Below, piece by piece: positions 18,067 through 27,512 of a stretch of 64,000 bases of DNA; positions within the stretch are counted from its first letter, which is position 1, and the number at the start of each line of letters is the position of its first letter. The stretch covers positions 558,001 to 622,000 of the forward strand of contig NZ_ABIZ01000001.1 in the NCBI RefSeq assembly GCF_000172155.1. Direction: 5' to 3'. The position numbers were made by a program, and so were the translations under genes. Under the pieces are notes generated by a model, which was given only the letters and a program-made list of their open reading frames with translations, was not told where the DNA came from and made no database searches. Source of the DNA: Verrucomicrobium spinosum DSM 4136 = JCM 18804 (GTDB taxonomy: Bacteria > Verrucomicrobiota > Verrucomicrobiia > Verrucomicrobiales > Verrucomicrobiaceae).

Positions 18067-18833
18067 GAGGATCACTGGACCCGCCAGTCCGCTAAGTCGG
18101 GTTAGGTACGTGGGGACTGGGGCAGCCTTTGACGGTCTCTGATTCACTTCTGCACGGATAGTCTCAATCCCTGGAGTAAATGGGCATTTTAAGCCCAGAG
18201 GGACTGGCGGGGATTCCTTTGGTTCCTGAACCGCATGATGACCATCAGCGGCTTGGGAAGACATGATCTCCGGAACTTCGGCAAGACTCTGCGCCGTCGT
18301 TGCTTGTCCCTCGCCAGACCAAGTCACCCATCCCGGCCGCCCGCGCCTGAAGGCATTCTGACGAAGGCATCCACAAGCTTCCCTGCCGCCCCGCCGCAGA
18401 CGCAACTCGTGGCTGCGTTTGTCAAAACGCGGTCAGGGTCGTTGCTTGTCCCTCGCCAGACCAAGCCATCCACCGGGGTCGCCTGCTCGTGAAGCATTCT
18501 GACGAAGGCATCCACGAGCTTCCCTGCCACCGCTCCGCAGACGCAACTCGTGGCTGCGTTTGTCAAAACGCGGTCAGCTGCGTGCTCCGGATGAGAGCTT
18601 CGAATTGAGTTCTATTTAACGTGCAAAATTCCAATGATGGCTTGCCGTCCCAGATGGCTGTCGTTGCGCCATCTGGATCATTGTTTGAGCTCTGTTGGAG
18701 TTCCATTGTTGCACAATCGAAATCCAAAGTGGCGACCGCGCAACGTGTTTGCCGGGCATTTTAGTTTACGCCGTTGGCGTGGAGTTGCTCGCCAAGTCGC
18801 CAGCACTATCCCAACTCCTCATGAACATCGCTT
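18067..18833. other. Gap with repeats and no supported gene
   Basis: About 770 bases between the IS and a DUF805 gene. It holds the tandem repeat at 18298-18578, and around 18690-18790 a stretch resembling the repeat at 41493-41777: both carry TTGGAGTTCCAT, GTGGCGACCGC and ACGCCGTTGGCGTG in the same order. The frames across it are repetitive translations of the repeats, not proteins I can support. Confidence 0.6.
18298..18578. repeat. Two tandem copies of a ~141-bp repeat
   Basis: CGTTGCTTGTCCCTCGCCAG begins at 18298 and again at 18440, and GTCAAAACGCGGTCAG recurs at 18421 and 18562, giving a period of 141-142 bases. The middle of the unit is more diverged (the copies differ around CCGGCCGCCC and CCGGGGTCGC) than its edges. 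The minus strand reads through both copies as a repeated TNAATSCVCG..AGKLVDAFVRM frame, which I regard as incidental. Confidence 0.8.
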
Positions 18834-19502
18834 CTAAGTTTCATTTCTCGCCCGCTTTGGAGCAGGTCCGTATGAATTGGCGCCCTCAGACCCAGGATAG
18901 GTTCCAATAATAAGTGAAATGAGCGGGCCTGCGAATGGAATCAGACTTAGCAAGACCAGCCAACCAGACATGTTGCAATCTCGCCAACGTTTGGCTTGTA
19001 TGGCGAAAGAAGACCAGATCAGCACTGGAAAGAGGCAACTTGCCACAAGCCAAGAGGGCACAGTCCATTCAGAATCGCGATCCAAGAAGGAAACACTGGC
19101 CCAACGAACCATCAAGTTGAGCGTTGCCAGAGTGACAAAGGATTGAAGCGCGTAGGCCAACCAGTAGGGTGCGCGAGAAACACGTCCTGAGAACGATAGC
19201 AGAAGCTGAACGACTGAGAATGTGTATCGTGACCTGCACCACACTGCGGTGATGAACATGGCCAGGAAGAATGTGGCGCACACCGAGAGGATGCCCTTCA
19301 ACTTGAGCCAAAGGAAGATGAAGTCGCGTGGGTCTGCCTGCCAGAACGGCAAATCCCCGATTCCGATCGCCAGTAGCGACATGCCGAGCAGCCCAAGCCA
19401 AAATCTGCCATGAAGGCCGCGTGTCGTAAAAGCGATTGCCAGAACGAAAATGCAAAACGCAATTTGAGGCAGATAGAAGAGGTATTGAATTCCTGAACTC
19501 AT
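18834..19502 (-). CDS. DUF805-family membrane protein
   Basis: 222 residues with about six hydrophobic segments. The second half is recognisable DUF805: SFSGRVSRAPYWLAYALQSF at the entry and AKRWRDCNMSGWLVLLSLIPFAGPLISLIIGTYPGSEGANSYGP at the exit (given only in part as a motif). The first half adds two to three extra helices before the DUF805 core. The function of the family is unknown. It lies 130 bases after a paralogue on the same strand, consistent with tandem duplication. Confidence 0.8.
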   Translation of the reverse strand: MSSGIQYLFYLPQIAFCIFVLAIAFTTRGLHGRFWLGLLGMSLLAIGIGDLPFWQADPRDFIFLWLKLKGILSVCATFFLAMFITAVWCRSRYTFSVVQLLLSFSGRVSRAPYWLAYALQSFVTLATLNLMVRWASVSFLDRDSEWTVPSWLVASCLFPVLIWSSFAIQAKRWRDCNMSGWLVLLSLIPFAGPLISLIIGTYPGSEGANSYGPAPKRARNET

Positions 19503-19632
19503 CGGAGGACGTAATGGGGAGGGGTGGCAGTCCCGCTGTCAGTGTTTTCTAAAGAGCTTGCTGGCAGGTCCACGGTGGCTCTTCCGGCAGGAACAGGTGA
19601 GCGGACGTAGATGCCCAAGTGTACGGGAGCGA

Positions 19633-20349
19633 CTATGCGGACAACGTCTGGTTGTCTTTTGTTGGCTGCCATGGGTCTTCGACATGAGGGTGCCCATAAG
19701 ACGGGCCATGCACGTTTTCTCCATCTGATCCAGGGAGCGATCCTATGATTGCAGTGGCGACCGCGCCCACCCCAGGAACAAAGATCAACAGTGAGAGCCA
19801 GCCGGATCTACCGATGTCATGCAAACGCTTCACGTGGATCGAAAGGGTCACCCACACCAGGACAGGAATGGGAAGGGAGGCGGCAATCCAAGCTGGCCAG
19901 AAATTCAGCGTCCCGTTCCCGGGAGCCTTTTGATGATACGGGAGATTCTCCATAGTAATCGCGATATTGCCTCCCGCATACAGAAGCAGAAGGAAAGTCA
20001 TCCAGAAAATGGAACGTGGCAGGCGCCCTGAAAGCCTGAAGAGTTCGTTCACGGAGATGCTGCGCATGCGCTTGTCGGCCCACAGCGAAACGAGAAACAT
20101 TCCCAGGCAGAAATAGCCGTAAAACAGTGTCAGAGAAGCCACGATAGACCAGGGCAAATCAGGAAAGTACGACTCGCGGTTTGCAAGCAGTGTTGCTCCC
20201 AAGTTCATCACTCGGCAACCTGCGAAGGCGATTAGCCACTGCTTCCCTGCGACGCGCGCCGTTAATGCGGCAACCACAAACAGAATATTCAGTGCGATGA
20301 AAGGACCAAACTCCAAGGCCCAAAGCTGAAAGGACATGTCGGATTCCAT
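19633..20349 (-). CDS. DUF805-family membrane protein (paralogue)
   Basis: 238 residues with the same layout as the next gene downstream: two to three N-terminal helices, then the DUF805 core entered by LFRLSGRLPRSIFW and closed by VKRLHDIGRSGWLSLLIF...GSLPGSDGENVHGP, the most conserved family motif. A short Pro/His tail follows. An ATG four codons in (20337) is an equally good start. The two genes have diverged considerably but keep length, order and orientation. No function can be given. Confidence 0.82.
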   Translation of the reverse strand: MESDMSFQLWALEFGPFIALNILFVVAALTARVAGKQWLIAFAGCRVMNLGATLLANRESYFPDLPWSIVASLTLFYGYFCLGMFLVSLWADKRMRSISVNELFRLSGRLPRSIFWMTFLLLLYAGGNIAITMENLPYHQKAPGNGTLNFWPAWIAASLPIPVLVWVTLSIHVKRLHDIGRSGWLSLLIFVPGVGAVATAIIGSLPGSDGENVHGPSYGHPHVEDPWQPTKDNQTLSA

Positions 20350-20550
20350 GAAAGATAGGCAAAAGCCAACCAGGCGAAAAGCAGCGTGACCGGTGCTGCT
20401 TCAGCTGAGGGGGCAGATCAAGTTAAATACACTATCACGTGGCGCAAGATAAAACGCCACAGAGAACATGATCCGAATCTGACACCCATTCTCCGCACTC
20501 CGGTTCTGCTGAGTGGGGAGCAGCGGAGTTTTGAACGCAATCCAACGCTC

Positions 20551-22008
20551 TTACGCCAGCAGTTCCGTCACCACCCTGGCCTCGGCGTTTTCCACGAGCA
20601 CTTGATCGGTGCCGTTGCGCTTGTAGCTCAGCTTTTTCGGATCAAGACCAAACAGGTGGAGGAGGGTGGCGTGGTAGTCATAGTGGTTGACCACATTCTC
20701 CACGGCATGGTGGCCGAACTCATCGGTGGCACCGTGGACGTACCCGCCTTTGAAGCCGCCGCCGGCGACCCACATGCTGAACCCATAGGTGTTGTGGTCA
20801 CGGCCAACCTTGCTGCGGTCGTTCTTGCCGCCCGCGCGGTTTTGGATGACGGGCAGGCGGCCCATTTCTCCGCCCCAATGAACGACGGTGCTGTCCAGCA
20901 GGCCACGGTCCTTGAGATCAATGACGAGGGCGGCGGCGGGCTTGTCCACGTATTTGCAGGCAGCAGGGAGGCCGGTGCCGATAGAGGCGTGGTGGTCCCA
21001 GGTCTGGTTGCCGGTGAAGAGACTCACAAAGCGCACGCCGCGTTCCACGAGACGGCGGGCGATGAGGCAACGGGTGCCAAACTCCTGGGTGGCGGGATCA
21101 TCAATGCCGTAGAGTTTCCTTGTACCCTCACTCTCCTTGCTGATGTCGAGGGCCTCCTTGGCCGCGGTCTGCATGCGGGCGGCCAGTTCAAAGCTCTGAA
21201 TGCGGGCCTCAAGATCGAACTCGCCCGGCCGGCGGGCCAGGTGCTCTTGATTCAGCTGGCCGAGGAAACCGAGGTAGCGGTCCTGGGCCTCGCCGCGGAG
21301 GGACATGGGGGCGTCGAGATTGAGGATGCGGGGCTCACGAGGACGGATGACAGTGCCTTGGTAGAGGGAAGGCAGCCAGCCGTTGGACCAGTTGTCCACC
21401 CCCAAGACGGGCACGCCGCGGGGGTCGGTGAGGGCCACATAGGCAGGCAGGTCCTGGTTCTCGGAGCCAAGCCCGTAGGTCACCCAGCTCCCCAGGGTGG
21501 GGCGGCCGCCCACGATGCGGCCGTTCATAAGGGCATAGATGGACTGGCCGTGATTGTTCACCCCGGTGTGCATGGAGCGGATGAGCGTGATGTCATCGGC
21601 GATGCTGCCCATGTGCGGCACGAGTTCCGACATCTCCATGCCGCTCTGGCCGTGCTTTTTGAACTTCCATGGGCTGCCCATCATTTCCAGGCTGGCACCG
21701 GCGGCGTCATCCTGCTTGATCTCACCGGTGTAGCTCTTGCCGTCGTGTTTGGTGAGCTCGGGTTTGGGGTCAAAGAGATCGATGTGGCTGGGGCCGCCCT
21801 GCATGAACATGGAGATCATGGCCCTGGCCTGCGGCGGCTTGTGGGCGGGCTTGGCCAGGAGGTCGAAGTGCTGGGTCTTGAGCCGCTCGCTGGAGGCCAG
21901 CAGGCCTTCTTGCTTCAACAACCAGGCCAGGGCCACGGAACCGATGCCGTAGGCGTTCGAGGAAAGAAAGTGGCGGCGGGAGAAGGGGTTGCAGGCTCCA
22001 GAGTTCAT
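20551..22008 (-). CDS. DUF1501 protein, Tat-exported (second cassette)
   Basis: 485 residues. An RRHFL twin-arginine signal near the start is followed by the DUF1501 body: ARAMISMFMQGGPSHIDLFDPKP, GSWVTYGLGSENQDLPAYVAL, GEMGRLPVIQNRAGGKN, RDHNTYGFSMWVAGGGFKGG and HATLLHLFGLDPKKLSYKRNG. It is the paralogue of 10947-12419 and like it lies directly downstream (42 bases) of a PSCyt1-DUF1549-DUF1553 gene. It is probably periplasmic; the activity is unknown. Confidence 0.9.
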   Translation of the reverse strand: MNSGACNPFSRRHFLSSNAYGIGSVALAWLLKQEGLLASSERLKTQHFDLLAKPAHKPPQARAMISMFMQGGPSHIDLFDPKPELTKHDGKSYTGEIKQDDAAGASLEMMGSPWKFKKHGQSGMEMSELVPHMGSIADDITLIRSMHTGVNNHGQSIYALMNGRIVGGRPTLGSWVTYGLGSENQDLPAYVALTDPRGVPVLGVDNWSNGWLPSLYQGTVIRPREPRILNLDAPMSLRGEAQDRYLGFLGQLNQEHLARRPGEFDLEARIQSFELAARMQTAAKEALDISKESEGTRKLYGIDDPATQEFGTRCLIARRLVERGVRFVSLFTGNQTWDHHASIGTGLPAACKYVDKPAAALVIDLKDRGLLDSTVVHWGGEMGRLPVIQNRAGGKNDRSKVGRDHNTYGFSMWVAGGGFKGGYVHGATDEFGHHAVENVVNHYDYHATLLHLFGLDPKKLSYKRNGTDQVLVENAEARVVTELLA

Positions 22009-22050
22009 GGGGCGAAGGACAGAAAAACGGCGTTCCAGGGGAGTGATCGG

Positions 22051-24744
22051 TCAGTCAACGTAGAGGAATTCATTCGCGCTCATGAGCGCGTGGCAGAGGG
22101 CCGCGAGGCTGAGCAGTGCCGGATCTGCATAGGTCTTGGAGGGTGGTCCCACGGCGTATTCCAGCGGGGCGGGATGTTCCTTGTAAAAGCCCATCTGGGC
22201 TGTCACAAATTCCACGGCGCGCGTGGTTTCCTCCGGCACGGCCGGGCGGCCGTAAGCCAGTTCATAGGCGCGGCGTACCTGGGCGGGCACATCGGCAGGG
22301 CGTTCCTTTTGCAGGCGGGTGGCGAAGAGCTGTGCATACTCGCGCATGGATCCATTGTTCATGAGCAACAAAGACTGCGGGCTCACCGTGGTGCGGGGGC
22401 GCTCCGCACAGTTTGGCTCCATCATAGTGGGAGCATCGAAGGTCTCCAGCATGCCCAAGGGCCGGGTGCGGCGGGCCTGGATGTAAATGCTGCGCCGGTA
22501 TTCCTCGCCTTTCAGCGGGATGATCTTGCCGGTCTGCCGCCCTGCCGTGTCGGCGGTGTCGATCCCCACCACCACCTGGCCTTCTTCGTTGTACATGATC
22601 GGCACAGGCGGGCCGAACATCTTGGGGGTGAGCTTGCCTGCCACGGTGATCATGGCGTCCCGCAGAGATTCGGCCTCCAGCCGGCGCACGTTCATGCGGC
22701 CCACCAGGGCATTGTCGGGGTCGAGTTGTTCTTTCCTAGGATCGCGTGTGGAGGTCTGGCGGTAGGCATGGCTGGTCATGATGAGCCGGTGGAGCTTCTT
22801 CAGGCTCCAGCCTTCCTTCATGAAGCGGTCTGCCAGCCAGTCCAGCAGTTCGGGATGACTCGGTCGCTGTCCCAGATGGCCAAAGTCTCCGGCGCTGGTG
22901 ACGATGCCGCGGCCAAAGTGGTGCATCCACACGCGGTTGACCATCACGCGGGCCAGCAGGGGGTGGGTACCGTCGGTGAGCGACTGGGCGAATGCCAGGC
23001 GGCGTCCGCTGGTGGGCAGGCTGTTGTTTTTAACCGGGACATCCACATTCCGGCTGCCGCCCAGGATGGTGAGATCTCCCGGGGTCACCGCTTTCTTGGG
23101 CTGGTCGGGATCGCCCCGGTGGAAGATGTAAGTCACCGGCACCGTGGCCCCCACAGGCTCGGTCAGGGCCTGGACGAACTCCTCCTTTGGTTTCTTCGCC
23201 CGCACAGCAGCGGCAGCATCGGCCATGGTTTTCAGCTCGGCGGCGTGTTTGGTCTTGTAGGTCGTGTCGTAGAGATAGAGCGATCCGCCGCTGAGCTTGT
23301 TGATGCTCGGGTGTTGGGCCAGCAGCTTCACCTGCTCCGGCGAGCGTTTCTTGACCTCTGTTTTGTAGGCGGTACGCAGCGGGTCACGCAGGGCCTCTTC
23401 ACGTTTGGCGAGTTCCTTCTCCAGGGTGGCGTCAATGAACTCGGCCTGCCTGGCAAGGCGGATGTCGTCCAGCTTCTTCGCCTCCACCTCAATGGCGGCG
23501 GCCTCCGCGCGTTGTGCGTCACTCATGAGGGAGACAAGGCGGGCGTTGGGGGCCTTCCACTTCTTCCAGTCCAGAGCGGGTTCGAGGAGGGCACGGATGC
23601 GGTGGTAGTCCGCATGAGTGATGGGGTCATAACGGTGGTCATGACACTGGGCGCAGTCGATGGTCATGCCATAGAGGGCGCTGCCCATGATTTTGATGGT
23701 GTCGGCCAGCACCGCATTGCGGGAGGTCTTGTCGTCCATGGTGCCGGTGCCGTCGGCAGCCATGCGCAGGAAGCCTGTGGCGGCCAGCTTTTCAGCAGCG
23801 TCCGCAGAGAGGTTGCGATAGGGCTGTGGGACCATTTCATCACCAGCGAGTTGTTCGCGGATGAACTGGTCAAAGGGTTTGTCCTGGTTCAAGGACTTGA
23901 TGACATAGTCACGGAAGCGGAAGGCATGCAGGCGCTCGGTGTCTTTTTCCGTGTAGCCGTCTGAGTCGGAATAACCTGCTACATCCAGCCAGTGGCGTCC
24001 CCAACGCTCGCCATAGTGAGGCGACTCCAGCAGGCGGGTGATGAGCCTGTCATAGGCACCTGGCCGGGTGTCGGCCTCATAGGCGGCCACCTCCTCGGGG
24101 GAGGGCGGCAGGCCGGTCAGGTCAAACGTGGCGCGTCGCACCAGAGAGGCGGGGGTGGTTTCGGGAGACAACTCCAGGCCCTGCTGGCGCAGGTGATAGA
24201 GCAAAAAGGCGTCGATGGGGTTCTCCACCTCTGGCCCCATGTCCGGCACGCGTGGCGACTGGATGGGCTGGAAGGCCCACCAGGCGCGCTCCTCGTCCGT
24301 GAAAGCGTACTCTGGTCCCAGTTTCTCCGGTTCCGGCCGGGCGGTGTTCGCGCCCTGATTGACCCACTCCTCCAGGATGGCGATTTCTGGTTGGCTTAGC
24401 TTTTTGGCCCCTTTGGGCATCTCGCCTGATTTTAGCATTTCCAGGAGGAGGCTTTCATGGGCCTTGCCGGGTACGATTGCCGGTCCCGTGTCACCCCCTT
24501 GGGCGAGGAAGCGACGCAGCCGCACGTCAAGGCCTCCTTTGACTTCGCCGTCCTCGCCATGGCAGTGAAAGCAATGCGCCTTCAAGACCGGGCGCACGTC
24601 CTTCTCATAAGTCAGGCGTTGGTCTGGGCGGAACTCCGGTGCAGGGGCCGCAGCCTGGAGCAGCGATCCAGCCAGACTGGAGGCCGCCACGGCGGCGAGC
24701 ACGAAGTTCTGGCGATGACGAAGGGGGAGGAGAGACGGGGACAT
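22051..24744 (-). CDS. PSCyt1-DUF1549-DUF1553 secreted cytochrome-like protein (second cassette)
   Basis: 897 residues from the ATG at 24744; ATGs at 24753 and 24762 are in frame. It has a Sec signal peptide, then PSCyt1 with the haem motif CFHCH (58-62), DUF1549 (LTGLPPSPEEVAAYEAD, YGERWGRHWLDVAGYSDSDG, a second CAQCH in TIDCAQCHDHRYDPITHADY) and DUF1553 (HPLLARVMVNRVWMHHFGRGIVTSAGDFG, ARRTRPLGMLETFDAP, VSPQSLLLMNN). It lacks the F5/8C-like domain of the first cassette but has a charged helical stretch (about 400-480) between the two DUFs. It forms a unit with the DUF1501 gene. Confidence 0.9.
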   Translation of the reverse strand: MSPSLLPLRHRQNFVLAAVAASSLAGSLLQAAAPAPEFRPDQRLTYEKDVRPVLKAHCFHCHGEDGEVKGGLDVRLRRFLAQGGDTGPAIVPGKAHESLLLEMLKSGEMPKGAKKLSQPEIAILEEWVNQGANTARPEPEKLGPEYAFTDEERAWWAFQPIQSPRVPDMGPEVENPIDAFLLYHLRQQGLELSPETTPASLVRRATFDLTGLPPSPEEVAAYEADTRPGAYDRLITRLLESPHYGERWGRHWLDVAGYSDSDGYTEKDTERLHAFRFRDYVIKSLNQDKPFDQFIREQLAGDEMVPQPYRNLSADAAEKLAATGFLRMAADGTGTMDDKTSRNAVLADTIKIMGSALYGMTIDCAQCHDHRYDPITHADYHRIRALLEPALDWKKWKAPNARLVSLMSDAQRAEAAAIEVEAKKLDDIRLARQAEFIDATLEKELAKREEALRDPLRTAYKTEVKKRSPEQVKLLAQHPSINKLSGGSLYLYDTTYKTKHAAELKTMADAAAAVRAKKPKEEFVQALTEPVGATVPVTYIFHRGDPDQPKKAVTPGDLTILGGSRNVDVPVKNNSLPTSGRRLAFAQSLTDGTHPLLARVMVNRVWMHHFGRGIVTSAGDFGHLGQRPSHPELLDWLADRFMKEGWSLKKLHRLIMTSHAYRQTSTRDPRKEQLDPDNALVGRMNVRRLEAESLRDAMITVAGKLTPKMFGPPVPIMYNEEGQVVVGIDTADTAGRQTGKIIPLKGEEYRRSIYIQARRTRPLGMLETFDAPTMMEPNCAERPRTTVSPQSLLLMNNGSMREYAQLFATRLQKERPADVPAQVRRAYELAYGRPAVPEETTRAVEFVTAQMGFYKEHPAPLEYAVGPPSKTYADPALLSLAALCHALMSANEFLYVD

Positions 24745-24918
24745 GAACGCCATGGGCCACATGGCCCGATGCGTTCAACTACGACCCTCCCATCGCGCTC
24801 TTTCCGCAGGGCTTGGAAACGGCCCTGGATTGACAATCTTTTTAAGAAAGCGGTACTTTTATGTCTCCTTTGGCGACTGCCTTAGGAGAGAGGGGGCAAA
24901 ACTTGCCTCCGAAATGCA

Positions 24919-27462
24919 TCAGTCCAGCTTCATCGGCGGCGGCGGGGCCAGCTTGATCGGAGTCGTCTTTTCCTGTGGGTCTTCGACCGGAATGGCCCGC
25001 TGCACCGTGGAGCCGTCTTCCAGCACGGGTTCGGCCCGCAGCACGGGTTGCACCGTGTTGTAAGGGTCGGCTCCCAGCACAGTGAGCCCCTTCATGCGAA
25101 CAGGGGAGACGTTGGCCACCTCCGGTGCCTGGGTGACGAGTTGCTCCTGGATGGTGGCGGAGCCGAGCCCGGCAATGTCATCGCGCAGTTCGCCGTTGCG
25201 GTGCAGGTCGCAAAACACATCGAAGTTGGACCGCTGGCGCAGGGCCTCGCGGTAGGTGTTGCGGACGGCGCGGATTTTGCCGGTGGCCGGGTCAGGGATC
25301 TTGTCGTAGCAGGTGTCCAGTGCACGCAGTCCGCTGCGGCGGCACACTTCCACCATCTGCATGTCGTGGGGCGGGAGAATTTCCTCCGGCTTGTAGTCCT
25401 TGATGGAGGCATTCATCACGTCCGCCCACATGGGCAGGGCCACCTTGTTGCTGAAGGCCCCTTCATAGATCTGTTTCTGCTGGTCGAACCCGCACCACAC
25501 ACCGCAGGTTACTGCGCTGGTGTACCCCACAAACCAAAGGTCCTTGAACTCATAGTGAGTGCCCGTCTTGCCTGCGGCAGGGAAGTCCTTGAGACCGTAG
25601 TCGTCGTAAGCCTTCTTGCCCGTGCCCTGGCGGAGTGCGTCCACCAGGCAGGAGTGGGTCTGATAAGCGGCCACTTCATCCATGGCCTCCGTCAGCACTT
25701 CTTCATCCTGCTTCACCTGGAAGATCACATTGCCGCCGTGGTCGGTGATGCGGTGGATGATGGAAATCTTCTTGGGACGCATGCCTTTGTTCGCGAAGGC
25801 GCTGTAGGCCAGACACATCTCGTCCAATTTCACCTCGCTGGCTCCGAGGAAGGAGCTGGGGTAATCGCGAAGCGGGGATTTGATGCCAGCTCTCGTGACG
25901 AGGTCCTTCACTGCGGGCAGTCCCAGTTCAAGTCCCAGACGGGCGGTGGCGGCCGTGCGGCTCTGGCTCAGGGCTTCGCGGGCGGAGATGCTGGTGCCAT
26001 ACACCAGGCGGGCATCCTGCTCCGTGCCCCACTCTCCCAGAATGCCCTGAAGGCCGCCGATCATCACGTAGCGGTTGTCCAGCGGGCCATCCTTCAGGCG
26101 CTGGGGAGGGAAGTAGTCCGGGCTCTGGAATGCCGTGGCATACACAAAGGGGAGGAAGGCCGTCCCGGCAGGGCGGCGGGACTGCACCGCACGGTTGAAC
26201 ATGCTGTCCACAAAGTCACGCCCGCCCACCATGGCCAGCACGCCGCCATCGCGGTTGTCGATCGCCAGCACCGCCGTCTGGAGGTATTCCGGTTGGGGTT
26301 TGGGCGTGTCTTCTGGAATGGTCTTGGCGTTGATCCTCTTCTTGTACTCCTCCAGCAGGGCGCGGTAGTAGGAGAAGGTCTGGTGTTTGTAGCCCGGGGT
26401 GCTTTCCACCTCCTCCATGCGTGTCTTGACAGAAGCCTCGGCCGTCCGCTGGAGCTGGCCATCGATGGAGGTGTAGATGTTGAACCCGCCGATTTGGGCC
26501 GCCTCCTCACCAATGATGGCGATGGCCTGCTGGCGGATTTCTTCATAGACGTAGCTCAGGCGATTGTCCGTGGTGCGGGGGGAGGTCACTACCGGCTGGG
26601 CGGAGAAAGTGTCGCGCTCATCCTTTGAGATGTAGCCCTCCTCGTACATGCGATCCAGCACGTGGTTGCGGGACTTCTTGGAGCGCTCTGGGTGGCGCAG
26701 GGGCTGCAGATTGTTGGGACTCTTGATCAGGCCGCAGAGGGTGGCGCTTTCCAGCAGGGTGATGTCGCGCACTTCCTTGCCAAAGTAGCCTTTGGAGGCC
26801 GCCTGGATGCCATAGAAACCGGCACCAAAGTAAATGCGGTTCAAGTACATCTCCAGGATCTCGGACTTGGAGTATTTCTTCTCGATGCGCTCGGCTGCGA
26901 ACCACTCCACGATCTTGCGTTGATAGCGGGAGTTCTTGTCGGTCGTCTCCATCTTCTTCAGGTCGAAGGCGCCACGCGCCAGCTGCTGCGTAATGGTGCT
27001 TGCGCCCTGATTCTCTTCGCCCGCCTTGTAGTTCAGCCAAATGGCGCGCAGGATGCCCATCACATCCACACCACTGTGCTGGAAGAACCGGGAGTCTTCC
27101 GCGGAGGTGAGGGCCTGGATGAAGTGCATCGGCACGTCATCCACCTTGATGGGCGTGCGGTTTTGCACGTAGATCTTGCCCAGTTCCTCCCCCTTGCGGT
27201 CCATGATGCGGCTGGCGACTTCGATCTTCTGGAGATCTGTGATGTCCAGGGACTCGGCCTGCTCCTGAAGCGGGGCTAGGATGGCCATGATCATGCCGAA
27301 GGCGGTCACACCGATGATGAGCGTCACCACCACGAGTGCGCCGAACCATCCGCGCTTGTAGATCGGCACCCGCCGCCGGACGTTGCCCCCCTTGCCCGGT
27401 GGGCGGGGAGACTTGCTCTTCATCAAGCTGCGGGCAATGGGATTGACTTCCTGATCGGACAT
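24919..27462 (-). CDS. Class A penicillin-binding protein with degenerate transpeptidase site
   Basis: 847 residues. A basic cytosolic tail and one membrane helix (about 40-62) precede a GT51 glycosyltransferase domain with intact motifs: EDSRFFQHSGVD, QGASTITQQLARGAF, AERIEKKYSKSEILEMYLNRIYFGAGFYGIQAAS. It should polymerise lipid II into glycan strands. The transpeptidase fold follows, but where SxxK is expected the sequence is GTAFLPFVY (T434, L437), and SxN reads SRT (501-503). Only KTG (632-634) is kept. Cross-linking and beta-lactam binding at this site are therefore doubtful. It is divergent from midA, with overlapping promoters. Confidence 0.92.
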   Translation of the reverse strand: MSDQEVNPIARSLMKSKSPRPPGKGGNVRRRVPIYKRGWFGALVVVTLIIGVTAFGMIMAILAPLQEQAESLDITDLQKIEVASRIMDRKGEELGKIYVQNRTPIKVDDVPMHFIQALTSAEDSRFFQHSGVDVMGILRAIWLNYKAGEENQGASTITQQLARGAFDLKKMETTDKNSRYQRKIVEWFAAERIEKKYSKSEILEMYLNRIYFGAGFYGIQAASKGYFGKEVRDITLLESATLCGLIKSPNNLQPLRHPERSKKSRNHVLDRMYEEGYISKDERDTFSAQPVVTSPRTTDNRLSYVYEEIRQQAIAIIGEEAAQIGGFNIYTSIDGQLQRTAEASVKTRMEEVESTPGYKHQTFSYYRALLEEYKKRINAKTIPEDTPKPQPEYLQTAVLAIDNRDGGVLAMVGGRDFVDSMFNRAVQSRRPAGTAFLPFVYATAFQSPDYFPPQRLKDGPLDNRYVMIGGLQGILGEWGTEQDARLVYGTSISAREALSQSRTAATARLGLELGLPAVKDLVTRAGIKSPLRDYPSSFLGASEVKLDEMCLAYSAFANKGMRPKKISIIHRITDHGGNVIFQVKQDEEVLTEAMDEVAAYQTHSCLVDALRQGTGKKAYDDYGLKDFPAAGKTGTHYEFKDLWFVGYTSAVTCGVWCGFDQQKQIYEGAFSNKVALPMWADVMNASIKDYKPEEILPPHDMQMVEVCRRSGLRALDTCYDKIPDPATGKIRAVRNTYREALRQRSNFDVFCDLHRNGELRDDIAGLGSATIQEQLVTQAPEVANVSPVRMKGLTVLGADPYNTVQPVLRAEPVLEDGSTVQRAIPVEDPQEKTTPIKLAPPPPMKLD

Positions 27463-27470
27463 TTCGGCAG

Positions 27471-27499
27471 TTTACGTTGAGGGGAGAAAGCAGTATAGC
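27471..27499 (+). promoter_or_regulatory. Candidate midA promoter, overlapping a divergent PBP promoter
   Basis: Plus strand: TTTACG (27471-27476), 17 bases, TATAGC (27494-27499), then 13 bases to the midA ATG. On the minus strand TATACT (27492-27497) overlaps it and could be the -10 of the PBP gene, with a poor -35 (TTCGCC) 17 bases upstream. The two polymerases would exclude each other. Confidence 0.5.
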
Positions 27500-27512
27500 G
27501 GCCAAATCTCAC

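Noticed and set aside
18043-18566. Repetitive small frames over the tandem repeat
   Set aside because: Their sequence simply follows the DNA repeat, and there is no start signal or codon bias that supports translation.
20386-23964. Open frame of 1192 codons on the plus strand
   Set aside because: It is antisense to the DUF1501 and PSCyt genes, which have clear family motifs. The His/Gly/Val-rich translation is the usual mirror of GC-rich coding DNA.
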